From: a virus
Reading direction: 5' to 3' (one strand)
IMG/VR virus record: IMGVR_UViG_3300025671_000478
Span: 1-25,227 of that record
Length of the DNA stretch: 25,227 bases
Below are positions 7,404-13,934 of the stretch, piece by piece. The translations under genes and the position numbers were made by a program. The notes under the pieces were generated by a model. The model made no database searches. It was not told where the DNA came from and saw only the letters and a program-made list of their open reading frames with translations. Every line of letters starts with the position of its first letter. Position 1 is the first letter of the stretch.

Positions 7404-8936
7404 CTAAACTGTCATCCATGATCCCGAAGATCGTAGCATGCTATCACGTTGTGTCTTTCTTGCCGTGCTATCATGCATCGGAGGGTACGTGCGAAGGGTG
7501 GCATAGTACATCGCATCAAGCGTGTCATCATGCTGACCCTTGGGATATGCGGTAAGCTCCTGCTCTAACAATGTCATATCCGGCATCAGGTATACTTCGT
7601 CCTGCTCAAAATATGGTTGCATACCTTCCAATCGCATACTCTTGCTTGCACGGGGCTTTTCCCCGACAATGCCTCTGATCTGATACGACAACTGTTCCCT
7701 GAGCATCTCTTGATACCCGGTGGATTCAACACGCGTCCTGAGTGGCTTGTACCTTTCGTACGTCTGTATGGCTTTTTGGGTAACGACAGAAGGAGGCAGG
7801 CGATCAGCAACGTAAGGAAGAACAAAACGCTTGCAGTTTCCATTTTCTAGTACGCCGGTTCTTGCTACACACATAATCACGGTGCGGTCGCTTCGTGATG
7901 ATGTCGTGCTAGCAGGGTCAAGTCCCATGAAAATGTTGACCGGAAGCACTAATGGCTTGTCTAGTTCCTTAAATGTTGCGTGCCTGTCGTCATGAGTGGA
8001 CGCAATCGCGCTCATCTTGGTGATTTTGATAAACGCATCCGACCCATTCCACGATATATCCCCGTCATAGTGGCCCCATTGGCTGAATACGCGGTCGGTA
8101 TCCGCCACCACCTCGCACATATACTCACGATAGAACACGGATATGCGGCCTGTTGCCTCATAACTCTCGCGCTCTCGCTCTAACTCCTCTATACTCCACT
8201 GCTCAGGCCACAAACTTGTGCCATCTTCCTTGATAGCAGAGTAGTGCATCGTACTCCACACGGGCATTCGGCTCAGTTCGTTGACCATTCCGCGCTCGTG
8301 CATGGGAGTACCAATTACCACGACCTTGCTCGGCCTATCGCGAGCCAAAGCGGGGACGAGTCCTTGCAGTAACCACCGCAAGTTGTCCTCCATGGCCTCG
8401 GGAGTCTTGGTATTGTTCTCATCCTCCGGGTCATCGAGCACAATAAGGCTTGGGCGCACCCCATATTTGTTAAGACCACGCACCTGTTGGCCTGTACCAC
8501 GCGCAAGAATCGTCGTGCCATCACGTAATACAATCTCATCCCGCGTCCAAACCTTAGGATTTTTGGCCCAATCCCCAAATAGGCTACGAAAGTAAGGCGA
8601 ATCCTCCAATACCTCCTTAATAGATGAGATGATGTTAACAGCATGGTACCTGCTCTTGGATGCTATCACCACAAACGACGGTCGTCTTGGCTGATCTCTA
8701 TGTAAGTGTTCTACAAATATGTGCCACAAAGGGAAAAAGACACCCACCACAGACGTTTTTGCAAAGCCACGAGGGGCTACGATGTTTAGTCGATCTATTG
8801 TGGGGTCTTTAAGTCTGTCATCAATCTCGTAGTGAAAGCTCGGAGAGGGCTTCTTCGCCCACTTCGGCATAACAATGCGCCCAAAGTCCGTGACAGACCC
8901 GGCGCACATTTGCATTATCTCGTCTTTACTCGCCAT
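7404..8936 (-). CDS. terL: Terminase large subunit
   Basis: A 510-aa protein. The ATPase half has a Walker A variant APRGFAKT at residues 54-61 and Walker B LIVLDDPED at 164-172, then a coupling-type segment VVVIGTPMHERGM near 206-217. The nuclease half has FMGLDPAS with the first acidic residue at Asp340 and the final HDDTLDA motif near residue 470, giving the RNase H-like metal site. It is the motor that pumps DNA into the procapsid and cuts the concatemer. Length matches the family. It overlaps the upstream probable small subunit by 11 nt. All motifs expected for activity are visible, so the gene looks intact. Confidence 0.95.
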   Translation of the reverse strand: MASKDEIMQMCAGSVTDFGRIVMPKWAKKPSPSFHYEIDDRLKDPTIDRLNIVAPRGFAKTSVVGVFFPLWHIFVEHLHRDQPRRPSFVVIASKSRYHAVNIISSIKEVLEDSPYFRSLFGDWAKNPKVWTRDEIVLRDGTTILARGTGQQVRGLNKYGVRPSLIVLDDPEDENNTKTPEAMEDNLRWLLQGLVPALARDRPSKVVVIGTPMHERGMVNELSRMPVWSTMHYSAIKEDGTSLWPEQWSIEELERERESYEATGRISVFYREYMCEVVADTDRVFSQWGHYDGDISWNGSDAFIKITKMSAIASTHDDRHATFKELDKPLVLPVNIFMGLDPASTTSSRSDRTVIMCVARTGVLENGNCKRFVLPYVADRLPPSVVTQKAIQTYERYKPLRTRVESTGYQEMLREQLSYQIRGIVGEKPRASKSMRLEGMQPYFEQDEVYLMPDMTLLEQELTAYPKGQHDDTLDAMYYATLRTYPPMHDSTARKTQRDSMLRSSGSWMTV

Positions 8937-9678
8937 CAGTAGACTCAGTTAGTTGAGCCTGCTTCTTTTCCTCTATCACATGAGACCACTGAACCTCCTC
9001 AACGGGTGCCATCTCTTGTCGTGACCGCTCTTTGACACCTAGATACTCCTCGGCCTCTCGTGAGATAGCAAGCAAGGCTCGCGCATCGTTCTGTTCAATG
9101 GCAATCTTGCGTGCATCTACAAGGCAATCAACAACAAATCCCTCGTTGAGGCCCTTCTTCCTGAGGATGTCTGATATTTCGTCCATAACCATGTTTCTAA
9201 AATGCGAGTTGTGGTGGGTATTGAAGTGGCCAATCGCCTCAGCCTTCCTGCCCTTGGATCTTGGTGATATCAGCTTGCCAACAATCTTGTCATCAGGTGC
9301 TATGCCCTGCATAAAGTAGTGTGCTGTCAAGCGTGCGGCAAAGCGAAGCCTCTCTTCCTGAGCCCTATGGTTAATCTTGTAGGTCAATATATTGCGTTCG
9401 TACTCCTCGTATTCGACGGGATCTCTCCTCGACAGCGAGAAGCCGCCAATCGGCGTACGTATCAAGTATCCCGGTAGGGAGTTCACCACATTTAAGGCGA
9501 AGCCGTCATCAAGTCGCGCCAACTGACCTCGGTCTGTGGCCTCTCTCCAATACACAGTCTCGACCTGCTCCGCCGCTTTCGGTGGATAGACATAGAAGTC
9601 ACGCCCGTATAGCCGTCGTGGCACGGGAGTGTCCAAGTTTTTTACTACGTCAAGCGGTGTTTTGTGAGTAACTTTCAT
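8926..9678 (-). CDS. Probable terminase small subunit
   Basis: A 250-aa protein and the first gene of the leftward late operon. The N-terminal half (GRDFYVYPPKAAEQVETVYW and following) has no motif I recognise. The central segment RLTAHYFMQGIAPDDKIVGK and the following basic GRKAEAIGHFNTHHNSHFRN look helical and could bind DNA. The region MDEISDILRKKGLNEGFVVD resembles oligomerisation helices, and the last 30 residues are charged. Small terminase subunits recognise phage DNA for packaging and usually directly precede terL; here the genes overlap by 11 nt. The call is mainly from position. No clear late promoter of the TTGACA type is visible in front of it. Confidence 0.55.
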   Translation of the reverse strand: MKVTHKTPLDVVKNLDTPVPRRLYGRDFYVYPPKAAEQVETVYWREATDRGQLARLDDGFALNVVNSLPGYLIRTPIGGFSLSRRDPVEYEEYERNILTYKINHRAQEERLRFAARLTAHYFMQGIAPDDKIVGKLISPRSKGRKAEAIGHFNTHHNSHFRNMVMDEISDILRKKGLNEGFVVDCLVDARKIAIEQNDARALLAISREAEEYLGVKERSRQEMAPVEEVQWSHVIEEKKQAQLTESTDGE

Positions 9679-9685
9679 CTAGCTA

Positions 9686-9714
9686 TTGAAACTTGTTGTT
9701 CGGTATACTATATT
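9686..9714 (+). promoter_or_regulatory. Rightward promoter TTGAAA-N17-TATATT
   Basis: TTGAAA at 9686-9691 and TATATT at 9709-9714 are separated by exactly 17 bases. The same -10 hexamer and spacing occur at two other clear promoters in the window (15915 and 24018). It begins immediately upstream of the late operon's first start codon on the other strand and would transcribe rightward through a 300-nt leader into the first early genes. Confidence 0.6.
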
Positions 9715-10023
9715 ACAGACCAAGGGTTCAGCGAACGGACAACCGCCCTGCCAAACTTCGGCCTGAGATACGCCGTTGGATCAGATAAAATAAAATCCCG
9801 GTGGTAATGCCACATATTAACCTGACAACTACGATCAGGTTGCCGACTCAGAAATGAGTGCGCTTGGTACGATGGTGATCCATGCCACCCGGTGGAGGTA
9901 CCCGTGACAGAAACTTCATTAGGCTCCGACGTTATCAATAGTCAACGTTCAAATTTTTTTGTATGTTGACTATCGGAGGTACCCGAAACTGTATCTTATT
10001 ATCACCAACGTTATTAAAGGCAT
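9715..10023 (+). promoter_or_regulatory. Control region and early leader, no gene
   Basis: About 310 bases with no credible ORF on either strand. If transcribed from the promoter at 9686 it would be a leader with several short stems: GTGG with CCAC near 9801-9814, CCTGA with TCAGG near 9820-9840, and CCACC with GGTGG near 9885-9894. The 11-base word GGAGGTACCCG occurs twice, at 9894-9904 and 9975-9985. A second rightward promoter candidate starts with TTGACT at 9966. The layout suggests the switch region between leftward late and rightward early transcription. Confidence 0.45.
9938..9973. promoter_or_regulatory. Inverted repeat, possible operator at the divergent region
   Basis: ATAGTCAAC at 9938-9946 is a perfect reverse complement of GTTGACTAT at 9965-9973, separated by 18 bases that include a run of seven T. 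CTCCG at 9924 and CGGAG at 9974 extend the symmetry loosely. Each arm contains TTGACT reading outward, so each could be a -35 box of a divergent promoter. A repressor-binding site or an attenuator hairpin are both possible. Confidence 0.45.
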
Positions 10024-10281
10024 ATGAAAACGATTGTCATCAAAGGTCTACTAGATCCGGATGCTATCACGCTACCCGACTTCGTAGACGATGCACTGAT
10101 AGGAGTATCACCTGTAACAGGCAACGCAGTCTACGAGTATGGCAAAATCATGGAATGCCTAGAAGAGCATAAACAGTACTCCATGAGCGATGCTATCGCT
10201 TGGATAGAACAGATAGCACTACCGCTCTGCGAAGAGAAAGGAGGGCCGTTCATAGTTGCTATCATGAGACAAATCGACTAA
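10024..10281 (+). CDS. Early protein of unknown function, 85 aa
   Basis: The first gene to the right of the control region. The 85-aa protein begins MKTIVIKGLLDPDAITLPDF and is mildly acidic with no membrane segment. A short helix (GKIMECLEEHKQYSMSDAIA) is followed by WIEQIALPLCEEKGGPF. It has AAAGG four bases before the ATG, a weak Shine-Dalgarno. It shares a TAATG overlap with the following 41-aa gene, so the two are probably translated together. I do not recognise a family. Its place directly after the early promoter suits a host take-over or regulatory protein, but that is only an inference from position. Confidence 0.65.
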   Translation: MKTIVIKGLLDPDAITLPDFVDDALIGVSPVTGNAVYEYGKIMECLEEHKQYSMSDAIAWIEQIALPLCEEKGGPFIVAIMRQID

Positions 10282-10406
10282 TGGAATTCGTACTAATTAT
10301 AGAATGGTACTCGTCATACTATTTCCACCAATTAGTACTACCCCCGTATATGATCGACGTTGAGATAGTTTCAATCGAAATGTCGGGAGACTGTAAACGG
10401 GAGTGA
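10281..10406 (+). CDS. 41-aa early peptide
   Basis: ATG at 10281 overlaps the previous stop codon (TAATG); the frame ends with TGA at 10404-10406. The peptide begins MEFVLIIEWYSSYYFHQLVL and is rich in aromatic and aliphatic residues, ending with a charged tail (SGDCKRE). The tight coupling to the previous gene is the main evidence that it is real. The hydrophobic first 24 residues could associate with a membrane, but this is not a clear transmembrane helix. No family recognised. Confidence 0.5.
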   Translation: MEFVLIIEWYSSYYFHQLVLPPYMIDVEIVSIEMSGDCKRE

Positions 10407-10870
10407 TGTAATATAGCCGCACCCCTTCGCGTTCGCGCGTGATAGCATTCGATCGCGTTCGATACTTTTCACTCGGATTACTTTCGTTTCGATCTTCACG
10501 AAACGTTCACTTGACAACGGTCACATACGGACGTATTCGCGTACACGCGTCGCGTTACGCGCGCGCGGTTCCTTGTTATTTTGGCTCCGCTCAGGTGCGC
10601 ACGCGTCTACGAAATACAGCACGAATTGTCAACACCTACTCACGTTCAATCCGCTTTCTTCATACTATCCTAACAAATAACCCTATCGTTTACATGTTCA
10701 AAGTATGTAAACATGCACACAAACTCGTTTAATGATAACGAAACACCCGGATAACCAAGAAAAGCGTGATATCACACCACTTTTTTTGACCCCAAAAAAC
10801 GGCCTTTTTGATACCGTAGGGGCCGATTTGTTGGCATTCCCAAGAAAAACTTTCATCCGGATACAGAAAA
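10407..10870. other. Non-coding stretch with CG-rich section and inverted repeats
   Basis: No convincing gene in about 460 bases. 10425-10600 is full of CG dinucleotides and short palindromes, with alternating CG at 10557-10567. CGTTTCG at 10485-10491 is mirrored by CGAAACG at 10499-10505, five bases before a promoter-like TTGACA. GTTTACAT at 10688-10695 is mirrored by ATGTAAAC at 10705-10712. GTGATATCAC at 10766-10775 is a perfect palindrome. Words like the origin iteron (CCGGATA) occur at about 10747 and 10857. The stretch looks regulatory. Confidence 0.5.
10511..10539 (+). promoter_or_regulatory. Promoter candidate TTGACA-N17-TATTCG
   Basis: A perfect -35 box TTGACA at 10511-10516, 17 bases, then TATTCG at 10534-10539. 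The -10 box is imperfect. A 7-bp inverted repeat ends five bases upstream, as would fit an activator or repressor site. No gene follows closely. Confidence 0.35.
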
Positions 10871-10874
10871 ACAC

Positions 10875-10903
10875 TTGACGTAGGTCGTAGGGTGCCGTAA
10901 AAT
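10875..10903 (+). promoter_or_regulatory. Promoter TTGACG-N17-TAAAAT
   Basis: TTGACG at 10875-10880 and TAAAAT at 10898-10903 with 17-base spacing, close to the sigma-70 consensus. Transcription would start near 10910 and first make about 590 bases of non-coding, hairpin-rich RNA before the gene at 11501. Confidence 0.6.
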
Positions 10904-10909
10904 GGGTAC

Positions 10910-11470
10910 AGATCGAATGATTGTTACTACTTAGTAACTGATTCGTGAATGTTCTTTCTTACATATCGTAGTCTAGCAAGCCTGAAAAGGCGGATATATC
11001 TACACGAGGTGCGGGCAAATCACGTCCAACCTATGTTCTTTCTAAGTCTGAAAACCGGTAGCGCCCAGAAAGCGCGAAAACGCTAGTGTCCGGTAGCCCA
11101 CTTGTGGGCATATATCTAACCTACTACTACTCAATACAAAAGTAACTAGGGGGAAACTTACAAACCTTGGGATAGGTGTATCGAATGATACCGCCCGCGC
11201 GACTTATCAACGCGGGACGTGAAACCTGAAAATTCGGGGGTGAGGGGTGTTCTCCAATTATTGGAAAGGGCTGATAATCCGAGAAAATAGTTACGTAAAA
11301 TACGTGAGCGAAATTGTTGCGGGGGTATAGGCCGGATTATGTTCAACTACAAGTGTGGCGGGGGGAGAAATACCCCTTCTTTAAGGTAGCGCGAGGTGCG
11401 GGTGTAGTGGGTGAAAACTACACTTACGGGTTCGACTCCCGTGCTACTTTCAACGGACAAACGTCCGTCT
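10910..11470 (+). ncRNA. Candidate large structured RNA
   Basis: About 560 bases follow a good promoter with no credible ORF. Many perfect short stems are visible: GTTACTA/TAGTAAC at 10923-10938 inside CGAAT/ATTCG; GCCCAC/GTGGGC at 11096-11109; GTATC/GATAC near 11177-11191; CCCGCG/CGCGGG near 11194-11216; ACGTA/TACGT near 11293-11305; a tRNA-like 3' part at 11384-11450; and ACGGAC/GTCCGT at 11453-11468. ATGTTCTTTCT (10949 and 11033), CCGGTAGC (11055 and 11090) and CGAGGTGCGGG (11005 and 11392) each occur twice. Size, isolation and a tRNA-like end recall the large phage RNAs GOLLD and ROOL, but I cannot confirm the family. It could also be just a structured leader. Confidence 0.5.
11384..11450 (+). 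tRNA. tRNA-like element with abnormal middle
   Basis: The acceptor stem AGGTAGC (11384-11390) pairs with GCTACTT (11443-11449, one G-U pair). The T arm ACGGGTTCGACTCCCGT (11426-11442) has a perfect 5-bp stem and a TTCGACT loop, matching the tRNA consensus. Between them lies one perfect 7-bp hairpin (GTGTAGT/ACTACAC, 11402-11423) with an 8-nt loop GGGTGAAA, and too few bases for both a normal D arm and anticodon arm. If the loop is refolded, GAA (Phe) could be the anticodon, but position 32 and the D arm would be abnormal. The hairpin also resembles a D arm, as if the anticodon arm were missing. No CCA is encoded. It may be a tRNA mimic rather than a working tRNA. Confidence 0.5.
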
Positions 11471-11500
11471 TATCTCTCATCATAAAACCGTAAAAATACC

Positions 11501-11707
11501 ATGCGAAACCTACAAAATTGGGTCAATATCGAAACTGTAACGTCCTACGATGGGGTACGTGTATTCGTTCAAGATCAGGATGAATTCTATCTAGGCGCTG
11601 ACGTGTGGCGCAAGCTACGCCGGATCGGCAAGGTTGTAAGCCGTGGGGGTGATCTGTTCATGCAACAGAGTGAATTTTCCAAGCTACAAGCCGCAGACGT
11701 ACGATAA
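11501..11707 (+). CDS. Small early protein, 68 aa
   Basis: Begins MRNLQNWVNIETVTSYDGVR and ends QQSEFSKLQAADVR. A short beta-rich protein with alternating hydrophobic residues (VRVFVQDQDEFYLGADVW). It opens a series of four small genes separated by nearly identical 20-nt leaders. There is no Shine-Dalgarno; the A-rich leader TAAAACCGTAAAAATACC directly precedes ATG. I recognise no family. Such small-gene strings at the start of the early region often encode host-interaction proteins, but nothing in this sequence shows that. Confidence 0.7.
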   Translation: MRNLQNWVNIETVTSYDGVRVFVQDQDEFYLGADVWRKLRRIGKVVSRGGDLFMQQSEFSKLQAADVR

Positions 11708-11729
11708 TCTTAAACCGGAAAATACCATG
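11701..11729 (+). repeat. 29-nt intergenic leader repeat, copy 1
   Basis: The 29 bases from 11701 to 11729 run from the last codons of one gene through its stop to the ATG of the next. They are identical to 11924-11952. The key part is TTAAACCGGAAAATACC before ATG. A third partial copy precedes the gene at 12407 and a degenerate one precedes 11501. Confidence 0.9.
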
Positions 11730-11930
11730 CAAGCTACACAAGGGGCCGCAACGGCAGAGGACTTCGCAAGATGGCGATACCTAGCCAAATATTGCACCAC
11801 AGAACAGCTACTTTCTATCGTGAAAAGTTGCCGCAAAGCCGCGCTCTATCAGCGGAACATCAACCCTATCCGCGAGGGCTACTGGGACGATCAGGCCTGT
11901 ACCTACGCAGACGAACTCCGCAAACGATAA
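11727..11930 (+). CDS. Small early protein, 67 aa
   Basis: I start it at the ATG at 11727, at the end of the leader repeat, instead of an upstream in-frame ATG within the previous gene. The protein begins MQATQGAATAEDFARWRYLA and ends YADELRKR. It looks all-helical: EDFARWRYLAKYCTTEQLLS, then IVKSCRKAALYQRNINPIRE. It has two cysteines but no metal-binding spacing. No family recognised. Placement in the leader-repeat series indicates co-expression with its neighbours at 11501, 11950 and 12407. Confidence 0.75.
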   Translation: MQATQGAATAEDFARWRYLAKYCTTEQLLSIVKSCRKAALYQRNINPIREGYWDDQACTYADELRKR

Positions 11931-11952
11931 TCTTAAACCGGAAAATACCATG
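11924..11952 (+). repeat. 29-nt intergenic leader repeat, copy 2
   Basis: Identical over 29 bases to 11701-11729, again spanning the preceding stop codon (CGATAA) and the following ATG. Identity across a stop codon and start codon suggests recent duplication of the gene-to-gene junction or selection on the leader as a translation signal. Confidence 0.9.
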
Positions 11953-12393
11953 AAACTCACATTCAAAGTAATGATACACGCCGAAGCCCCCCACAAATGG
12001 ATGAACTCTTGGGAATCAAACCCACGGGATCTAGCCAACACACTCAAAGCAATAGTAGGCGATACCCTATGGGAAGACGAAACGACCGTGAACGAAGCGC
12101 CGATATGGCATGATTTCAGAACTCTACACGGGGAAGATACCGTGTACCAAATGGCCTACTACGGAGAAATAGACCGTGACGGGATTGAAAAGCTAGCCCT
12201 AAACGGCTACATGTATAGGCGGTGCGACACATTCCGCAAGCTATCCTTGGATGGCGGGTTGTATCGGGCCGTATCATACGAGGTAGAAATGCCAAAATCC
12301 TACGCTTCGTTTTATCTTTGCCCCCTAGTTGACGGCGAGGTGCCAAACGAGGTAAACTTTAATCGCATAATCAGAGCAATCGAAAACCTATAA
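11950..12393 (+). CDS. Early protein of unknown function, 147 aa
   Basis: Begins MKLTFKVMIHAEAPHKWMNS. The protein is mixed alpha/beta and slightly acidic. Visible segments include ESNPRDLANTLKAIVGDTLW (a likely helix), YQMAYYGEIDRDGIEKLALN, and a beta-rich end (YRAVSYEVEMPKSYASFYLC). There is no signal peptide or membrane segment. It follows the exact leader repeat and is followed by a shortened leader before the gene at 12407. I do not recognise a family and see no catalytic motif. Spacing of about 20 nt to both neighbours shows it belongs to the same transcript. Confidence 0.75.
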   Translation: MKLTFKVMIHAEAPHKWMNSWESNPRDLANTLKAIVGDTLWEDETTVNEAPIWHDFRTLHGEDTVYQMAYYGEIDRDGIEKLALNGYMYRRCDTFRKLSLDGGLYRAVSYEVEMPKSYASFYLCPLVDGEVPNEVNFNRIIRAIENL

Positions 12394-12406
12394 ACCGGAA
12401 AATAAA

Positions 12407-12670
12407 ATGGAAATGAACGTTATTTTAGGCAAGAAACGCGCAGACGGAACCATGACCTTCGCCCTAAATATAGAGGGCAATTGTGTACAATTCGACGGCG
12501 AGGTAGGCGGGTCATCCATAGACGTATCATGGTGGATGCGAGGGCTCCCTCCGTTCACTACTATCGAATGCAAAAATCTAGTTGACATGATGGCGATGGC
12601 TGATTATGTTGCGGATTGGATCGACAAAAATGCGGACGAAATCCCTACATATCGGGAAGATTGCCAATAG
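12407..12670 (+). CDS. Early protein of unknown function, 87 aa
   Basis: Begins MEMNVILGKKRADGTMTFAL and ends DKNADEIPTYREDCQ. The first half is beta-rich (DGTMTFALNIEGNCVQFDGE), the second half helical (LVDMMAMADYVADWIDKNAD). It is acidic and has no membrane segment. The shortened leader TAAACCGGAAAATAAA precedes the ATG. The stop codon TAG at 12668-12670 touches the first base of the hammerhead ribozyme that follows, so its mRNA 3' end would be set by ribozyme cleavage 20 bases after the stop, leaving a UUCG hairpin. Function unknown. Confidence 0.75.
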   Translation: MEMNVILGKKRADGTMTFALNIEGNCVQFDGEVGGSSIDVSWWMRGLPPFTTIECKNLVDMMAMADYVADWIDKNADEIPTYREDCQ

Positions 12671-12724
12671 GCGAAACCCCTTCGGGGGTCTATGGATGGG
12701 TGGCTCCCTCCATACTGACGAGCC
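12670..12724 (+). ncRNA. Hammerhead ribozyme, type II (HHR1)
   Basis: All three conserved core strands are in the order of a type II (stem II open) hammerhead: GAA at 12673-12675; stem III ACCCC/GGGGT closed by a TTCG loop (12676-12689); cleavage base C at 12690 after GT; stem I TATGGA/TCCATA with a bulged T, an inner GGG/CCC and a 5-nt loop (12691-12714); CTGACGA at 12715-12721; and stem II formed by GGC (12670-12672) with GCC (12722-12724). Every core base matches the consensus CUGANGA...GAA...NUH. Predicted cleavage is between 12690 and 12691. Stem II has only 3 pairs. It lies between the 87-aa gene and the AAA+ ATPase gene, in the sense direction. Confidence 0.92.
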
Positions 12725-12764
12725 AAGCCAAACTAACTCTCACTTAAACCTTCGAGGTAACACT

Positions 12765-13877
12765 ATGCAATACGGCAAGATGAGCGTACCTGAGTTACGC
12801 AACCACATCCGCAACAACATGAACACCCGTGAAACATGGGTAGCAAGTGCTAGCAAATCAGATTGCTTGCGCTACATTCATCAGGGCAAACGGCCCATGC
12901 CGACGGCCGAGCCTCCCGTGATAGCACCGGCTCCGGCGGGCGATGCTAGCTCTCAGCTAGGGGCTCTGATCCAACAGATTGCGGGATCATCGGTCAACGA
13001 GGAGCGGGTTCGGGCTCTGATTCACGAGGAGACCAAGAACATCAAGCCTCACGTCACACGCTTTGTGATTCCAAACAAGCCGGATTACGATCTCAAAGGC
13101 GAGGTTGTACACTCAAAGACTCCCGCTCTGTTGGCTCTGTTGCAACTAGGGCCCGTGTGGATGCATGGCCCTTCGGGCTCCGGCAAGACAACGGGTGCCA
13201 AGAAAGCCGCAGACATACTAGGCCTCCCGTTCTATGCCATGAGTGCTAGCACGGACACCACCAAAGGTGACCTATTCGGGTACACCAAACCAAGTGATGG
13301 ATCGTACAAAGATACTCCGCTGTTCAACGCCTACACCAAAGGTGGAGTTATGCTACTCGACGAGGCGGACAACCTACGGCCTAGCCTATTCAAGATGTTG
13401 AAGATGGTCATGGGCAGTAGCAAAGCTAACTTCGACGGACAGATCGTAGATCGGCACGAAGATTTCAAGCTGATCGTGGCGGCCAACACGACGGGCGGCG
13501 GACGTGATGCCAAGTATGTATCGGCAATCGTGCAAGACTCCGCTACGGTAGACGAGTTTGGCATGCTCAATTGGGACTACTGCTACGACCTAGAACGTAA
13601 CGTTCTATCGAAGATCGGACTCGACGATGCTATCAGTGACGGACTGCACAAACTGTGGCTCACGTCCCGCATGAACATCGACGAGCAAGACAAGAAAATA
13701 CTTGCTACTCCTCGCTCGCTATTCATGACGGCAACAGCAATCAAGGCGGGGCTCAACGTATCCGATGCTATCAAGACCTACCTCACCTCCAAGTGGGGTG
13801 GCAAGGACGCGATCATGCAAGCTATCGGGTCTATTGACGACTCGCTCAAAGTAAACGTAGCAAGCCTTATTCCCTAA
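12765..13877 (+). CDS. MoxR-type AAA+ ATPase
   Basis: A 370-aa protein. I start it at the ATG at 12765, after HHR1, since the in-frame upstream extension runs through the previous gene and the ribozyme. Residues 1-45 may be a small DNA- or protein-binding domain (MSVPELRNHIRNNMNTRETW). A low-complexity P/A linker follows. The ATPase core has Walker A GPSGSGKTT at 135-143, Walker B VMLLDEAD at 195-202 and a sensor-1-like IVAANT near 237-242. It fits the dynein-related/MoxR branch (AAA_5), whose members act with VWA proteins to remodel or insert metal into targets. The next gene encodes a VWA-like protein, supporting this. The substrate is unknown. Confidence 0.88.
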   Translation: MQYGKMSVPELRNHIRNNMNTRETWVASASKSDCLRYIHQGKRPMPTAEPPVIAPAPAGDASSQLGALIQQIAGSSVNEERVRALIHEETKNIKPHVTRFVIPNKPDYDLKGEVVHSKTPALLALLQLGPVWMHGPSGSGKTTGAKKAADILGLPFYAMSASTDTTKGDLFGYTKPSDGSYKDTPLFNAYTKGGVMLLDEADNLRPSLFKMLKMVMGSSKANFDGQIVDRHEDFKLIVAANTTGGGRDAKYVSAIVQDSATVDEFGMLNWDYCYDLERNVLSKIGLDDAISDGLHKLWLTSRMNIDEQDKKILATPRSLFMTATAIKAGLNVSDAIKTYLTSKWGGKDAIMQAIGSIDDSLKVNVASLIP

Positions 13878-13905
13878 GGGTACGGGGGCTTCGGCCCCCT
13901 ACCTT
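13876..13905 (+). terminator. GC-rich UUCG hairpin after the ATPase gene
   Basis: GGGGGC-TTCG-GCCCCC with an outer extension (AAGG, TA pairing with TA, CCTT) begins at the stop codon. It has no U-run after it, so it may slow or stop polymerase only partly, or protect the 3' end of the RNA. It lacks the CTGANGA core and is not a hammerhead. Confidence 0.5.
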
Positions 13906-13934
13906 CTATCTCTCACACTCAAACGGTAACTGCA

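Noticed and set aside
9708-9938. Leftward open frame in the control region
   Set aside because: It needs a TTG start inside the inverted repeat, and the sequence has no recognisable fold; it overlaps promoter and leader elements.
10439-10732. Open frame of 97 codons in the CG-rich non-coding stretch
   Set aside because: It starts with GTG inside the repeated octamer, has no ribosome site, and its translation is an arginine- and serine-rich string without domain character, as expected from CG-rich non-coding DNA.
11158-11346. Leftward 62-codon frame in the structured RNA
   Set aside because: It coincides with several hairpins, has no ribosome site and runs against the promoter at 10875.
13876-13905. 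Possible third hammerhead at the UUCG hairpin
   Set aside because: There is no CTGANGA and no GAA core strand next to the hairpin.
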